A DNA stretch of 64,000 nucleotides, taken from positions 45,296 through 109,295 of the forward strand of contig JAGNIJ010000008.1 in the NCBI GenBank assembly GCA_018001225.1, read 5' to 3'. The DNA is from Kiritimatiellia bacterium (GTDB lineage Bacteria; Verrucomicrobiota; Kiritimatiellia; CAIQIC01; JAGNIJ01). The notes below the pieces were generated by a model that was given only the letters and a program-made list of their open reading frames with translations, was not told the DNA's origin and did no database searches. Shown piece after piece: positions 8,576 through 16,954 of this stretch (the first letter of the stretch is position 1; each line of letters begins with the position of its first letter). The position numbers and the translations under genes are program-made.

Positions 8576-9519
8576 GCGCGCCGTCCGCCACCGGGGAGAC
8601 CGGGCGACTGGGTTTCGCCGGGCCTCCCGCCCGGCTGGACGGCTGGCTGGCCGCCGCGCGGCCCGACCACTCCCGCGCCCGCTGGCAGGACTTGATCCGC
8701 GAGGGCCGCGTCCGCGTGAACGGCCGCCCGCGCAAGCCCGGTCATCTCCTCAAGGACGGCGACGCCGTCGAGTTCGATATCCCCGCGCCCGCGCCCGTCG
8801 ATCTGAAGCCGGAGCCCATCGCGCTGGACATCCTGTTCGAGGACGAGCACCTCCTCGTGCTGAACAAGCCGCCGGGGCTCGTGGTCCATCCCGCGCCCGG
8901 CCACGACGCCGGCACGCTGGTCAACGCGCTGCTGCACCACTGCGGACCGGGCTTCAGCGTCGGCGGCGACCAGCGGCCGGGCATCGTGCACCGGCTGGAC
9001 CGCGATACCAGCGGCGCGCTGGTCGTCGCGAAAACCGAGGCCGTGCTGGCCGGCCTGGCCGCCCAGTTCAAGAACCGCGAGGTGCGCAAGCAGTACCTCG
9101 CCCTCGCCTGGGGCGCGCCCGTCCCGGCCGAGGGCACCATCGAGACGCTGGTCGGCCGGCATCCGCATCATCGCCAGAAAATGTCCGCCCGGCCCCGCAC
9201 CGGCCGCCCGGCGGTCACGCACTACGAAACGGTCCAGGTCCTCGGCCCGGTCTCGCTGCTGCGGGTGCGGATCGAAACCGGGCGCACGCACCAGATCCGG
9301 GTCCACCTCGCCCACCGCGGCCACCCGGTCGTGGGCGATACCCAGTATGGCCGGGCCCGGCCGGGCGTGCTGCCCGTCGAGCCGGGGCGCCAGATGCTGC
9401 ACGCGGAGCGGCTGGCGTTCCGCCATCCCGTCACCGGCGCGGAACTCGAGTTCCAGGCGCCGATCCCGCCGGACCTGCGCGGGATGCTGCGGGCCTTGAG
9501 TCGGCCGGCCGGCGAGTGA
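8554..9519 (+). CDS. rluD: RluD-type 23S rRNA pseudouridine synthase
   Basis: 321 aa. Isomerises uridine to pseudouridine in 23S rRNA. An N-terminal S4 RNA-binding domain (about 25-85: [17 protein letters not shown]) precedes the catalytic domain. [16 protein letters not shown] near residue 146 carries the catalytic Asp, and [20 protein letters not shown] follows. The ATG at 8554 lies inside the end of lgt. Whether it is RluD or RluC in specificity cannot be told from sequence alone. Confidence 0.92.
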   Translation: MEPLPAVSAPSATGETGRLGFAGPPARLDGWLAAARPDHSRARWQDLIREGRVRVNGRPRKPGHLLKDGDAVEFDIPAPAPVDLKPEPIALDILFEDEHLLVLNKPPGLVVHPAPGHDAGTLVNALLHHCGPGFSVGGDQRPGIVHRLDRDTSGALVVAKTEAVLAGLAAQFKNREVRKQYLALAWGAPVPAEGTIETLVGRHPHHRQKMSARPRTGRPAVTHYETVQVLGPVSLLRVRIETGRTHQIRVHLAHRGHPVVGDTQYGRARPGVLPVEPGRQMLHAERLAFRHPVTGAELEFQAPIPPDLRGMLRALSRPAGE

Positions 9520-9568
9520 GAGCTTTTGACTTCCCGCCGGCGTCCATCTGGGGCATTCTGGACGGCCG

Positions 9569-10324
9569 ATGAATAAAAAGGCCGAACCGACGGATCTCCG
9601 CGACGGCTGGCTGAAGCTGGCGCGCGAGCTGGAGGAACACCTGCAGCAGCTCCGCGACGAGGGCGTCACGGAGGTGGAGGCGGACCCCGAGCAGGTCCGC
9701 CGGATCGCGCTCCCGCCGGTGTTCCCGCCGCCCGCGGCGGAAGAGTCCGCCGACGTCGCCGCCGGGCTGGCGGCCGTCGCCGAAAAGGTCCGGGCCTGCA
9801 CGCGCTGCCCGCTGCACGCCACGCGCACGCGGACCGTGCCGGGCCAGGGCTCGACCGCGCCGGAGATCATGTTCATCGGCGAGGGCCCCGGCGCGGACGA
9901 GGACCAGCAGGGCCTGGCGTTCGTCGGGCGCGCGGGCCAGTTACTGACGAAGATCATCGAAGCCATGGGCTTCACGCGCGAGCAGGTGTTCATCGGCAAC
10001 ATCGTCAAGTGCCGGCCGCCGGGCAACCGCGTACCGATGCCCGAGGAGATGCAGACCTGCCTGCCGTACCTGCGCGAGCAGATCGCGCTGCTCAAGCCGA
10101 AGGTCATCGTCGCCCTCGGCGCCACGGCCGTGAAAGGCCTGCTCGACACGCAGAGCGGCATCACGCGGCTGCGCGGCCAGTGGATGAGCTACGAGGGGAT
10201 CGACCTGATGCCGACCTTCCATCCCGCCTACCTGCTGCGGAATCCCGCGGGCAAGAAGGACGTCTGGGAAGACATGAAGGCCGTGCTCGCGCGGCTCGGT
10301 CGCGAGCCGCCGCCGAGGAAGTAG
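9569..10324 (+). CDS. Family 4 uracil-DNA glycosylase (iron-sulfur type)
   Basis: 251 aa. Removes uracil from DNA to start base excision repair. The glycosylase core has [23 protein letters not shown] (motif A) and HPAYLLRNP near the end (motif B). Four cysteines near residues 77, 80, 147 and 163 (CTRCPLH, KCRPPGN, TCLPYL) match the 4Fe-4S ligands of family 4. The first 65 residues are a charged and proline-rich extension, common in bacterial members. A single gene with no obvious partner, followed by a repeat-rich gap. Confidence 0.92.
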   Translation: MNKKAEPTDLRDGWLKLARELEEHLQQLRDEGVTEVEADPEQVRRIALPPVFPPPAAEESADVAAGLAAVAEKVRACTRCPLHATRTRTVPGQGSTAPEIMFIGEGPGADEDQQGLAFVGRAGQLLTKIIEAMGFTREQVFIGNIVKCRPPGNRVPMPEEMQTCLPYLREQIALLKPKVIVALGATAVKGLLDTQSGITRLRGQWMSYEGIDLMPTFHPAYLLRNPAGKKDVWEDMKAVLARLGREPPPRK

Positions 10325-10345
10325 TCGGGCTCAACGAGCCCGGCC

Positions 10346-10559
10346 CCCAAATCCGCGCGTAAGGACCTCCGACCCTATGCGATGCCGCGAAAGTTCTCCT
10401 TGGCTGTCACGGCTCGCGGGGACGCTCGCCCTCCAGGCGAGAAATTTATCTGCATCGTATAGAAAGCGTTCTGGAGGGCGAGCGTCCCCGCGAGCCGCAA
10501 AGACAGCGGTGTGCGCAGGGAATGCCCGAGTGACCGCCATCCTTACGCGCAGATTTGGG
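10346..10559. mobile_element. 214-bp MITE-like element with nested inverted repeats
   Basis: The outer 20-bp ends (CCCAAATCCGCGCGTAAGGA and its complement, 19 of 20 matching) enclose a second, 27-bp perfect inverted repeat at 10410-10436 and 10471-10497. The 34-bp centre is AT-rich. No reading frame of interest lies inside. The outer ends resemble MITE terminal repeats, but no target-site duplication is obvious. Confidence 0.65.
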
Positions 10560-10589
10560 CGGCCGCAGGGGTCTTGCCGGCCACGGTTT

Positions 10590-11285
10590 TCAGCCGTGCG
10601 CGGTCTGGTCGCCTTCCGGCAGTTCCACGCGGACGGTGCTCTTCTTGAGCGTTTCGTGGTCCAGGTGGGCCGAGCCGACGATGGCGCCGCCCAGGTGCCC
10701 GATCAGGTGCGCCAGCGCGCCGCGGCACGAGGAAGCGCGGCCGTTGATGACGGTCAGCGTCGCCACGGAATCGGGCAGCGCCAGTTGGCTCCGCAGGAAC
10801 CCCGACTGGGACGGCAGGCGGAAGCCCTTCTGGCAGTTCGGGCAGCGCCCGCGCCGACCGCCGTCGCTGTCGCGGACCCAGAGCTTCTGGCCGCAGGACG
10901 GGCAGCTTATCTTGAAATCCATTTCGCCCTCCTGCCGGAACAGCAGGATGGCCAGGGGCATGGATTTTTCCAGCGGCAGGCGGCGGTAAATGGCGCGGAT
11001 GCGATCGAGCGAAACGACGTCCAGGAACCGGACCAGGAGCGCGCACCCGTGGGCCTGCCGTACCGCCTCGTCCCAGCCGTCCGTCAAGCGGGGATCGCCG
11101 GCGAGGATGCGCAGGCGCAGCCGGTGGCCCTCGATTTCCATCTCGCCCTCGTTGTTCGAGGCGCGGGGGCATACCGCCGACAGGAAGGCCCGGCCCAACT
11201 CTTCGTGCAGGCAAAGCAGCAGAATCTGGGCATGGGTGCCCGGCATCACGGGCGGGGTCTTCTCGGTAGCCTCATCATGGCTCAT
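10590..11285 (-). CDS. Uncharacterised protein with degenerate GTPase-like segment and zinc ribbon
   Basis: 231 aa, not recognised by name. Residues 20-120 alternate strands and helices. They include LLVRFLDVVSLDRIRAIYRRLP, which resembles the G4 side of a small Ras-like GTPase fold, but there is no P-loop lysine or NKxD. Residues around 130-170 form a clear zinc ribbon (CPSCGQKLWV ... GRCPNCQKGFRLPS). The C-terminal 70 residues have no motif I know. The start is the ATG at 11285; an earlier start would run into the repeat region. No neighbour suggests a role. Confidence 0.6.
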   Translation of the reverse strand: MSHDEATEKTPPVMPGTHAQILLLCLHEELGRAFLSAVCPRASNNEGEMEIEGHRLRLRILAGDPRLTDGWDEAVRQAHGCALLVRFLDVVSLDRIRAIYRRLPLEKSMPLAILLFRQEGEMDFKISCPSCGQKLWVRDSDGGRRGRCPNCQKGFRLPSQSGFLRSQLALPDSVATLTVINGRASSCRGALAHLIGHLGGAIVGSAHLDHETLKKSTVRVELPEGDQTAHG

Positions 11286-11353
11286 GGCAGTTTGGTATGT
11301 AGTCCTCCCGCCCGGTTTGGGCAACAGAAAAAACGGGCGGCCGGCCATGCCTC

Positions 11354-11478
11354 ATACCAGGTACGGGTGAGAGGCGGTACGAACGGCGTCCCAGAGCTCC
11401 GCCCTCCAGTGGCAGGAATCATGGAGGGGCGAGCTCCTGCGAGCCCGAAATCTACCCGCCCTCACCCGGATTTGGTAT
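11354..11478. mobile_element. 125-bp MITE-like element, copy 1
   Basis: Starts ATACCAGGTACGGGTGAG and ends with a near-complement (CTCACCCGGATTTGGTAT). Inside is a further GAGCTCCGCCCTCCA / TGGAGGGGCGAGCTC stem. An element of the same length and about 97% identity (four differences) lies at 32167-32291. It sits in the 296-bp gap between two minus-strand genes. Confidence 0.8.
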
Positions 11479-11487
11479 CACTCATGT

Positions 11488-11569
11488 GGGGACGCCGCTT
11501 GTCGGCGCCCGCGGGCCCTGTAGTGAAGCGAAGCGCGTACTACAGGGCGGGCGTCGCAAGCGACGCCCC
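11488..11569. repeat. 82-bp nested inverted repeat
   Basis: GGGGACGCCGCTTG at the left and CAAGCGACGCCCC at the right form the outer arms. CCCTGTAGT and ACTACAGGG form an inner stem. It directly follows the 125-bp element. Hairpins of this GC-rich type fill many gaps in the window. Confidence 0.6.
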
Positions 11570-11581
11570 TACTTTCCGCCA

Positions 11582-13282
11582 TCAGGCGGGGACCAGCCAG
11601 GCAAACGCGTAGGGACGCAGCGCCGGCCGGGGGCCTGCCCACGGGTCGCCGACCATGCCCTTCCACCCGGTATCGCCGGGCAGGCGGACCTCGACGGTTC
11701 GCTCGCTGCAATTGTGCAGGGCCAGCACGCGCCCGCCTCCGCCCGGCGCGGTCCGCTCGACGGCGAACACGGCGGGCCCCAGGTCCAGGATCCGCTGCTC
11801 CCCGTCAGGGTGAAAGGCGGACTGGGCCGCGCGGCTCTTCAGCAAATCGGTCAAGGCGCGGAACACCCGCGCGGCCGGGCTCCCGGGATCGTCCAGGCGC
11901 GCCTGCACCTCCGCTTCCGTCCACGCGCGGCGGTTGATGGAGCGCGCGCGGCCCGTGCGCGAAACGGCCTCGGCGTCATTGGGCGCGGCCAGCAGGTTAT
12001 TCAGGTACAGCGCGGGGACGCCCCGCAGCGCGAGCATCATGGCCTGCGAGCACAGGAACCGGGCGGCGTGGCGCTCCGGGTCCGGATCGGAGAGGGCGCT
12101 GAACCACGCGCAGTTCAGTTCGTAGGGGCTTTCGCTGCCGTCGGCGTTCCGCTTGTGCGACACCTGCCCGCCCCGGGCGCGGACCTCGTTCTCCAGCCAG
12201 CGGATTTCGCCGTCCGGCACCAGACCCTGCAGCGGCCGGACCCCGATGCCGTCGTGCGAGGCGGTGAAGTTGAGAAACGTACACCCGGGCGGCGGCGCGG
12301 CCAGCTCGCCCGCCCAGCGGGTCAGCGCGGAGGCGTCCCCGCGCAGGAGCGCGTGCAGGATCAGCGGCGGCAGGCTGAACTGGTACACCAGGTGGGCCTC
12401 GTCGCCGTTCCCGAAGTAGGCGACGTTTTCCCCGTGCGGGACGTTGGTCTCGGTCAGCAGCAGCACGCGCGGGGCCGCGAGCGCCAGGAAATCGCGCATC
12501 AGCTTCACGATTTCGTGCGTCTCCGGAAGGTGAATGCAGGGCGTGCCGGGCTTCTTCCACAGGTAGGCGATGGCGTCCAGGCGGATCACGCGCGCGCCCA
12601 TCGAGACGTAGAACAGGAGGATGTCGAGCAACTCGAAGAGCACGTCGGGGTTCGAGTAATCCAGGTCCACCTGGTCCTCGCTGAACGTGGTCCACACGTG
12701 GCGCGTCCCCCCGCGGGTCTCGACCGGGTGCAGCAGCGGCGTGCTGCGCGGCCGCATGACCGCCGTCCAGTCGGCGGCGGGGTCCGCCTCGATGAAGTAA
12801 TGCCGGCCGGGCGCGACCGCCGCCTGGTAGTCCAGGAACCAGCCGCTCCGGCGCGAGACGTGATTGAGCACCAGGTCCATCATCAGGCCGAAGGATTCGC
12901 CCAGCGCCCGGATGTCCGCCCAGGAACCGAGTTCCGGCCGGACGGTGCGGTAGTGGACCACCGAAAAGCCGTCGTCCGAGGAGGATGGGAAGAACGGCAG
13001 GAGGTGCGCCGTGTTGATCGCGCCGGCGAGGCGCCGGTCCAGGAATCGCTTCAACGTGGCCAGCGGCTTTTCGCCGGCGGCGCGGATGGCGTCGGCGTAC
13101 GTGATGAGCCACGCGTCTTTTTCGGTCCAGCGGGGGCCCGGCGGGACGGGCTCCTCGCCGAGGCCGTACCGGCCGATCATCATGGCCAGCCGGGAAAGGC
13201 AGCGGTCCGCCCGGTTCCCGTACAGCCGCTCGAATCGCCCGCGCAGCCGCTCCATGATCCCGCTGGCAAAATAGGTCTTCAT
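11582..13282 (-). CDS. GH13_18 glycoside phosphorylase (sucrose phosphorylase family; likely glucosylglycerate phosphorylase)
   Basis: 566 aa. Family GH13_18 enzymes cleave alpha-glucosides with phosphate to give glucose-1-phosphate. The catalytic residues are present: nucleophile Asp236 (RVIRLDAIAY), acid/base Glu278 (LLTETNVPHG) and the third Asp344 (TASHDGIGVRP). HLLPFFPSSSDDGFSV is also typical of the sucrose phosphorylase group. Its ATG overlaps the GT4 stop as ATGA, and GpgS lies in the facing operon. Glucosylglycerate phosphorylase is therefore the most likely activity among the sucrose, glucosylglycerol and glucosylglycerate types. The family call is firm; the substrate is inferred from context. 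Confidence 0.88.
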   Translation of the reverse strand: MKTYFASGIMERLRGRFERLYGNRADRCLSRLAMMIGRYGLGEEPVPPGPRWTEKDAWLITYADAIRAAGEKPLATLKRFLDRRLAGAINTAHLLPFFPSSSDDGFSVVHYRTVRPELGSWADIRALGESFGLMMDLVLNHVSRRSGWFLDYQAAVAPGRHYFIEADPAADWTAVMRPRSTPLLHPVETRGGTRHVWTTFSEDQVDLDYSNPDVLFELLDILLFYVSMGARVIRLDAIAYLWKKPGTPCIHLPETHEIVKLMRDFLALAAPRVLLLTETNVPHGENVAYFGNGDEAHLVYQFSLPPLILHALLRGDASALTRWAGELAAPPPGCTFLNFTASHDGIGVRPLQGLVPDGEIRWLENEVRARGGQVSHKRNADGSESPYELNCAWFSALSDPDPERHAARFLCSQAMMLALRGVPALYLNNLLAAPNDAEAVSRTGRARSINRRAWTEAEVQARLDDPGSPAARVFRALTDLLKSRAAQSAFHPDGEQRILDLGPAVFAVERTAPGGGGRVLALHNCSERTVEVRLPGDTGWKGMVGDPWAGPRPALRPYAFAWLVPA

Positions 13283-14553
13283 ACGTTCGAGAGGCCCCGC
13301 ACGTTGATGATCAGCGTCCGCAGGCGCCGCCGCAGGACCGCGTAGCTGTAATGCCGCAGGGCCACCTGGTAGTTATGTTCCGCCAGGGCCTGCCGGTAGG
13401 CGGGGTCCTCCAGGATCCGGCGCACCTCGGCCACGATCTCGCGCGTGAGGTAGCCCTCCATGACGGGGCACCGGAAGCCCTTGGGCTCGATGTCGCGCGC
13501 GAAGTTGTCGTACCGGTTCACGAGGACGGGCTTCCGGAAATAGACGGCCTCGAGGAAGGCGTTCCCGAAGCCCTCGTAAAAGCTCGGGTAGGTGACGAGG
13601 TCGGCGTGGGGATACAGGTCCCAGAGCGTGTAGGTCTTCTGGCCCTGGCTGTTGACCTGCCGCGTGTCGCTGACCCGCGTGGCGAAGAACCGCACCTCCA
13701 CGCCGGCCTTCTTCGCGTAGGTGACCAGGGTCTCCAGGTAATCCGTGCCCTCGTCGCCGGCCTCGTGCGAAATAACCAGCTTGCAGCGCTTGTCCGCCAG
13801 CATCTGGACGAGGCTGATGGCGTGCCCGATCCCCTTGCGCGGGACGATGCGGGTGGGCTGCAGGATCATGATGTCGTCCGGGCCCAGCCCGAGCTCGGCG
13901 CGCACGTCGGAGGCATACCCGTCCGTGGGCGGCGGCGGGTTCTCGAAATCCAGCACGTTGGGCACCAGCAGCGACGGCACCGCCTTGCGCCGGGCCAGCT
14001 CCTCCTGCGCGGCCTGGTTGATCACGACGTGCTGCAGCTCGCGGTCGCGCGAGGGGAAGGCCATGTCCAGGTAGTCGTTCACCGCGTTGACGGAGAACCG
14101 GCTGCGCTCCCAGTAGAAGTCGTGGTGATGCCCGATGGCCGGGAGGTGCGTTTCGGAAAGCAGCTCGCTCAAGGCCAGCCCCAGCGGCACGTGCATGGGG
14201 ATGGCCAACACGTTCTCCAGCACCATGAGCCGGATGTCGAAGCGGAACAGGAAGTCGTACAGGGTTTCCTTAAGGTACTCCGTCATCTCCCGGATGCGCC
14301 GCGTGACCAGGGGCGTGCGGGCGGTCTTGCCCCAGATGCGCTCGTTGATCCAGAGGTTCTCGGGATGCCCGAAAAAGGCCTCGGGCGCGCACTGGCTGAC
14401 GTCCGGCGGCGTCTCGAGGCGGCCCGCGTACCAGAAGCCGCGGTGCCCCTCCCCCTCCAGGACGCGGGCCCACTTGTACGCCTCCAGCGTCACGCCGTCC
14501 GTGCCGGCGAAGCGGGTCGAGATGAACCCGATGTTCTCCGTCGCCGCGGTCAC
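13279..14553 (-). CDS. GT4-family glycosyltransferase (possibly mannosyl-glucosylglycerate synthase)
   Basis: 424 aa. GT-B fold glycosyltransferase. The N-terminal half has the nucleotide-free acceptor domain (STRFAGTDGVTLEAYKWA). The C-terminal half has PTRIVPRKGIGHAI, and YPSFYEGFGNAFLEAVYFRKPV holds the two conserved glutamates of family GT4. It starts at GTG 14553, overlapping the mscS stop as GTGA, and ends overlapping the phosphorylase start as ATGA. In Petrotoga a GT4 enzyme adds mannose to glucosylglycerate. With GpgS opposite and a GH13_18 gene downstream, a similar role is plausible but not shown. Confidence 0.85.
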   Translation of the reverse strand: MTAATENIGFISTRFAGTDGVTLEAYKWARVLEGEGHRGFWYAGRLETPPDVSQCAPEAFFGHPENLWINERIWGKTARTPLVTRRIREMTEYLKETLYDFLFRFDIRLMVLENVLAIPMHVPLGLALSELLSETHLPAIGHHHDFYWERSRFSVNAVNDYLDMAFPSRDRELQHVVINQAAQEELARRKAVPSLLVPNVLDFENPPPPTDGYASDVRAELGLGPDDIMILQPTRIVPRKGIGHAISLVQMLADKRCKLVISHEAGDEGTDYLETLVTYAKKAGVEVRFFATRVSDTRQVNSQGQKTYTLWDLYPHADLVTYPSFYEGFGNAFLEAVYFRKPVLVNRYDNFARDIEPKGFRCPVMEGYLTREIVAEVRRILEDPAYRQALAEHNYQVALRHYSYAVLRRRLRTLIINVRGLSNV

Positions 14554-15665
14554 GGGGATGGCCTCCCGGCCCCCGCGTCCAGCGGCCGCCGGGGGTCGCC
14601 CGCCAGGTACAAGGTCTGCGTCGGGAACGCCAGCTCGATGCCTTCCGCGCCGAACCGGCGCAGGATCTCCAGGTTCAGGCGCTCGGTGAAGGCCATGTAG
14701 GCCCAGAAGTCCGGCGGGGCATACCAGTAGAGGACGCGCAGGTTCAGCGAGGCGCTGCTGAAGTCGTTGAAGAATACGCGGGGCGGGAACTCCGGGCGCC
14801 CGCCCTCGTGGTCCTTCAACAACTCCTTCACGATCTCCAGCGCGCGCTGCACCTTCTCCGGGGGCGTGTCGTACGGCAGGCCGAGGTCCAGGACGCGCCG
14901 GATGTGCGGGCGCTTGCCGATGTTCTGGATCGTCTTGTTGGCCAGCTCGCCGTTGGGCAGCGTCACGAGGTGCCCCTCCAGCGTGCGCAGCCGCGTCGAG
15001 CGGAAGCCGACCTCCTCGACGGCGCCGTCAAAGCCGTCCACGACGATCCGGTCGCCGATCTCGAAGGGCTTGTCGGAGAGCAGGACCAGCGAGCCGAAGA
15101 AGTTCTTGATCGTGTCCTGCGCCGCCAGCGCGACGGCCAGGCCGCCGACGCCGAGGCCCGCCAGCAGCGAGGTGACGGGCTTGTCGCTCAACAGCGTCGC
15201 GATCTGCAGCACGGTCAGGATCACCACGGTGATCCGCAGGCTCTTCCGGACGAGGGGAAGCAGCACGTTGTCCATCCGGGTGGTCGTGCGGTGGGCCAGG
15301 TGGCGGAACCAGGCCTCGGCCACGTCCACCGACTGGTAGGCCAGCCAGCCGAGGGCGGCCGTCAACGCCACGCGCGAGGTCGTGTCCGCCAGGTTCAGGA
15401 GCGATCCTTGCAGCGCCAGGAAGCCCAGGCCGGCGCGCAACCCGATGGCCAGGGCCAGGAAGGTCGCGGACCGGGCGGCGGCGCCGGCCGCCGCCGCCGC
15501 GACGGCGCGGCCGGCGCGGGCCAGGCGCTCCGCGGCGCGATGGGCCAGGAAGTGGCCGGTTTTCCCCGCGGCCAGGGCCGCGAGCAGGCAGACGAACAAC
15601 GCCCCCAGGCGCCACGCCGCGAGGTCGAGGAATACCGGCTCCTTCAGCAGGGCGATCAGGTCCAT
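14550..15665 (-). CDS. MscS-family mechanosensitive channel
   Basis: 371 aa. Small-conductance-type channel that releases solutes on hypo-osmotic shock. Four or five N-terminal hydrophobic helices are followed by the MscS pore helix and beta domain: GLGVGGLAVALAAQDTIKNF, LSDKPFEIGDRI, VVDGFDGAVEEVGFRSTRLRT and LPNGELANKTIQN. The start chosen is ATG 15665 (MDLIALLKEP); the upstream in-frame residues read as untranslated leader. First gene of the minus-strand operon with the GT4 and phosphorylase genes, which ties an osmolyte pathway to an osmotic release valve. Confidence 0.9.
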   Translation of the reverse strand: MDLIALLKEPVFLDLAAWRLGALFVCLLAALAAGKTGHFLAHRAAERLARAGRAVAAAAAGAAARSATFLALAIGLRAGLGFLALQGSLLNLADTTSRVALTAALGWLAYQSVDVAEAWFRHLAHRTTTRMDNVLLPLVRKSLRITVVILTVLQIATLLSDKPVTSLLAGLGVGGLAVALAAQDTIKNFFGSLVLLSDKPFEIGDRIVVDGFDGAVEEVGFRSTRLRTLEGHLVTLPNGELANKTIQNIGKRPHIRRVLDLGLPYDTPPEKVQRALEIVKELLKDHEGGRPEFPPRVFFNDFSSASLNLRVLYWYAPPDFWAYMAFTERLNLEILRRFGAEGIELAFPTQTLYLAGDPRRPLDAGAGRPSP

Positions 15666-15775
15666 GCCAAAAACCGTAGGGCATAATGGCGGCATCGTCA
15701 ACCTTGGGCGCAAAGACGCGCGCGGCCGCCCGAGGCTCGACAGGCCGCGGCCGGGCCGCTAAAGTCATTGCGGGT

Positions 15776-16954
15776 ATGAACACGATCGACGCCATACTGG
15801 ATTCGCTGCCCGGGCTCCAGGCCGCGGCCGGGGCCCTGCGCGAGCAACTGCTCGCCAACCTCGTCATGATCGGCGAGATCCCCGCGCCGACGGGCCACGA
15901 GCAGGCGCGCGTGGAGTTCCTCCTGCAGCGCTTCGCCGAGGGCGGGCTACAGCACTGCTCCACGGACGAGATCCATAACGGCGCGGGCCTGCTGCCCGGC
16001 ACGGAGGGGCAGCGCACCCTCCTGCTGGCGGCCTATGCCGACACCGCCGTCCCCGACGACACGGAGCAGACCATCGAGGTGGAGACCGACCGCGTCGTGG
16101 GCCCCTTCGTCGTGGACAACTGCATCGCCCTGGCGGCCCTGGCCACCCTCCCCGCCCTGCTGGAAAAAGCGGGCGTCCGCCTCCGTTCCAACGTGCTGTT
16201 CCTCGCCGCCGCCCGCAGCTATGGCCGAGGGAACCTGGAGGGCCTGAAGTTCTTCCTGGACCACGCCGCTTCGCCCGTCCACGCCGGGCTTTGCGTGGAG
16301 GGCGTTCAGCTCGGGCGCCTGAACTACGCCTGCCTCGGCATGCTTCGCGGGGAGATCACCTGCCGCCTGCCGGACGAATACAACTGGGCCCAGCACGGGG
16401 CCACCGGGTCGATCATCCCGATGAACGACGTCATCACGCGCATCAACCGCATCGCGGTGCCCCGGCGCCCCTTCACCAGCGTCGTGCTGGGCATGATCCA
16501 CGGCGGCATCTCCCACCAGAATATCGCCCGGCAGACCACGCTGGGCCTCGAGATCCGCAGCGAGTCCGCGGAAATCCTCCAGCAGCTCCGGGATCAGATC
16601 GAGGACATCGCCGAGGAGCTCTCCGCGCAATCCGGCGTCGTCGTCACGGCCGACTTCTTCGCACGGCGCGCGCCGGGCGGCCTGGACCGGGCCCACCCGC
16701 TCGTCCGCGCCGGGCACGCCGTGCTGTCCCGGCTGGGCCTGGCGCCGATGACCTACCTCACCACCTCCGGCTTGAGCGCCTTCGCAGCCCGCCGCATCCC
16801 CGCCCTGACGCTGGGCGTCACCACGGGCGAGCGGCTGGGCCGGCTGGACGAGTTCGATGAGGCCTGCGCCATCGGGCCGATGGCAACGGGCCTGGCGCAA
16901 CTGGCCGGCCTCCTGCTGGCCGCGGATGGAGACCCTGCCGATGAACCCGCCTGA
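15776..16954 (+). CDS. M20 peptidase-like protein with degenerate metal site
   Basis: 392 aa. Overall M20 (PepT-like) layout: an opening EIPAPTGHEQARVEFLL, a metal domain, and an inserted lid domain (IPMNDVITRINRI ... VVLGMIHGGISHQNIARQ). The usual zinc ligands look lost. The HxD site reads YAD at 87-89, the bridging Asp114 remains, the EE pair is replaced by SY near 148-149, and the last His is not seen in TTGERLGRLDEF. It may be a non-peptidase or an inactive partner. It starts a plus-strand operon, overlapping gpgS by 14 bp, facing the mscS operon. Confidence 0.75.
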   Translation: MNTIDAILDSLPGLQAAAGALREQLLANLVMIGEIPAPTGHEQARVEFLLQRFAEGGLQHCSTDEIHNGAGLLPGTEGQRTLLLAAYADTAVPDDTEQTIEVETDRVVGPFVVDNCIALAALATLPALLEKAGVRLRSNVLFLAAARSYGRGNLEGLKFFLDHAASPVHAGLCVEGVQLGRLNYACLGMLRGEITCRLPDEYNWAQHGATGSIIPMNDVITRINRIAVPRRPFTSVVLGMIHGGISHQNIARQTTLGLEIRSESAEILQQLRDQIEDIAEELSAQSGVVVTADFFARRAPGGLDRAHPLVRAGHAVLSRLGLAPMTYLTTSGLSAFAARRIPALTLGVTTGERLGRLDEFDEACAIGPMATGLAQLAGLLLAADGDPADEPA

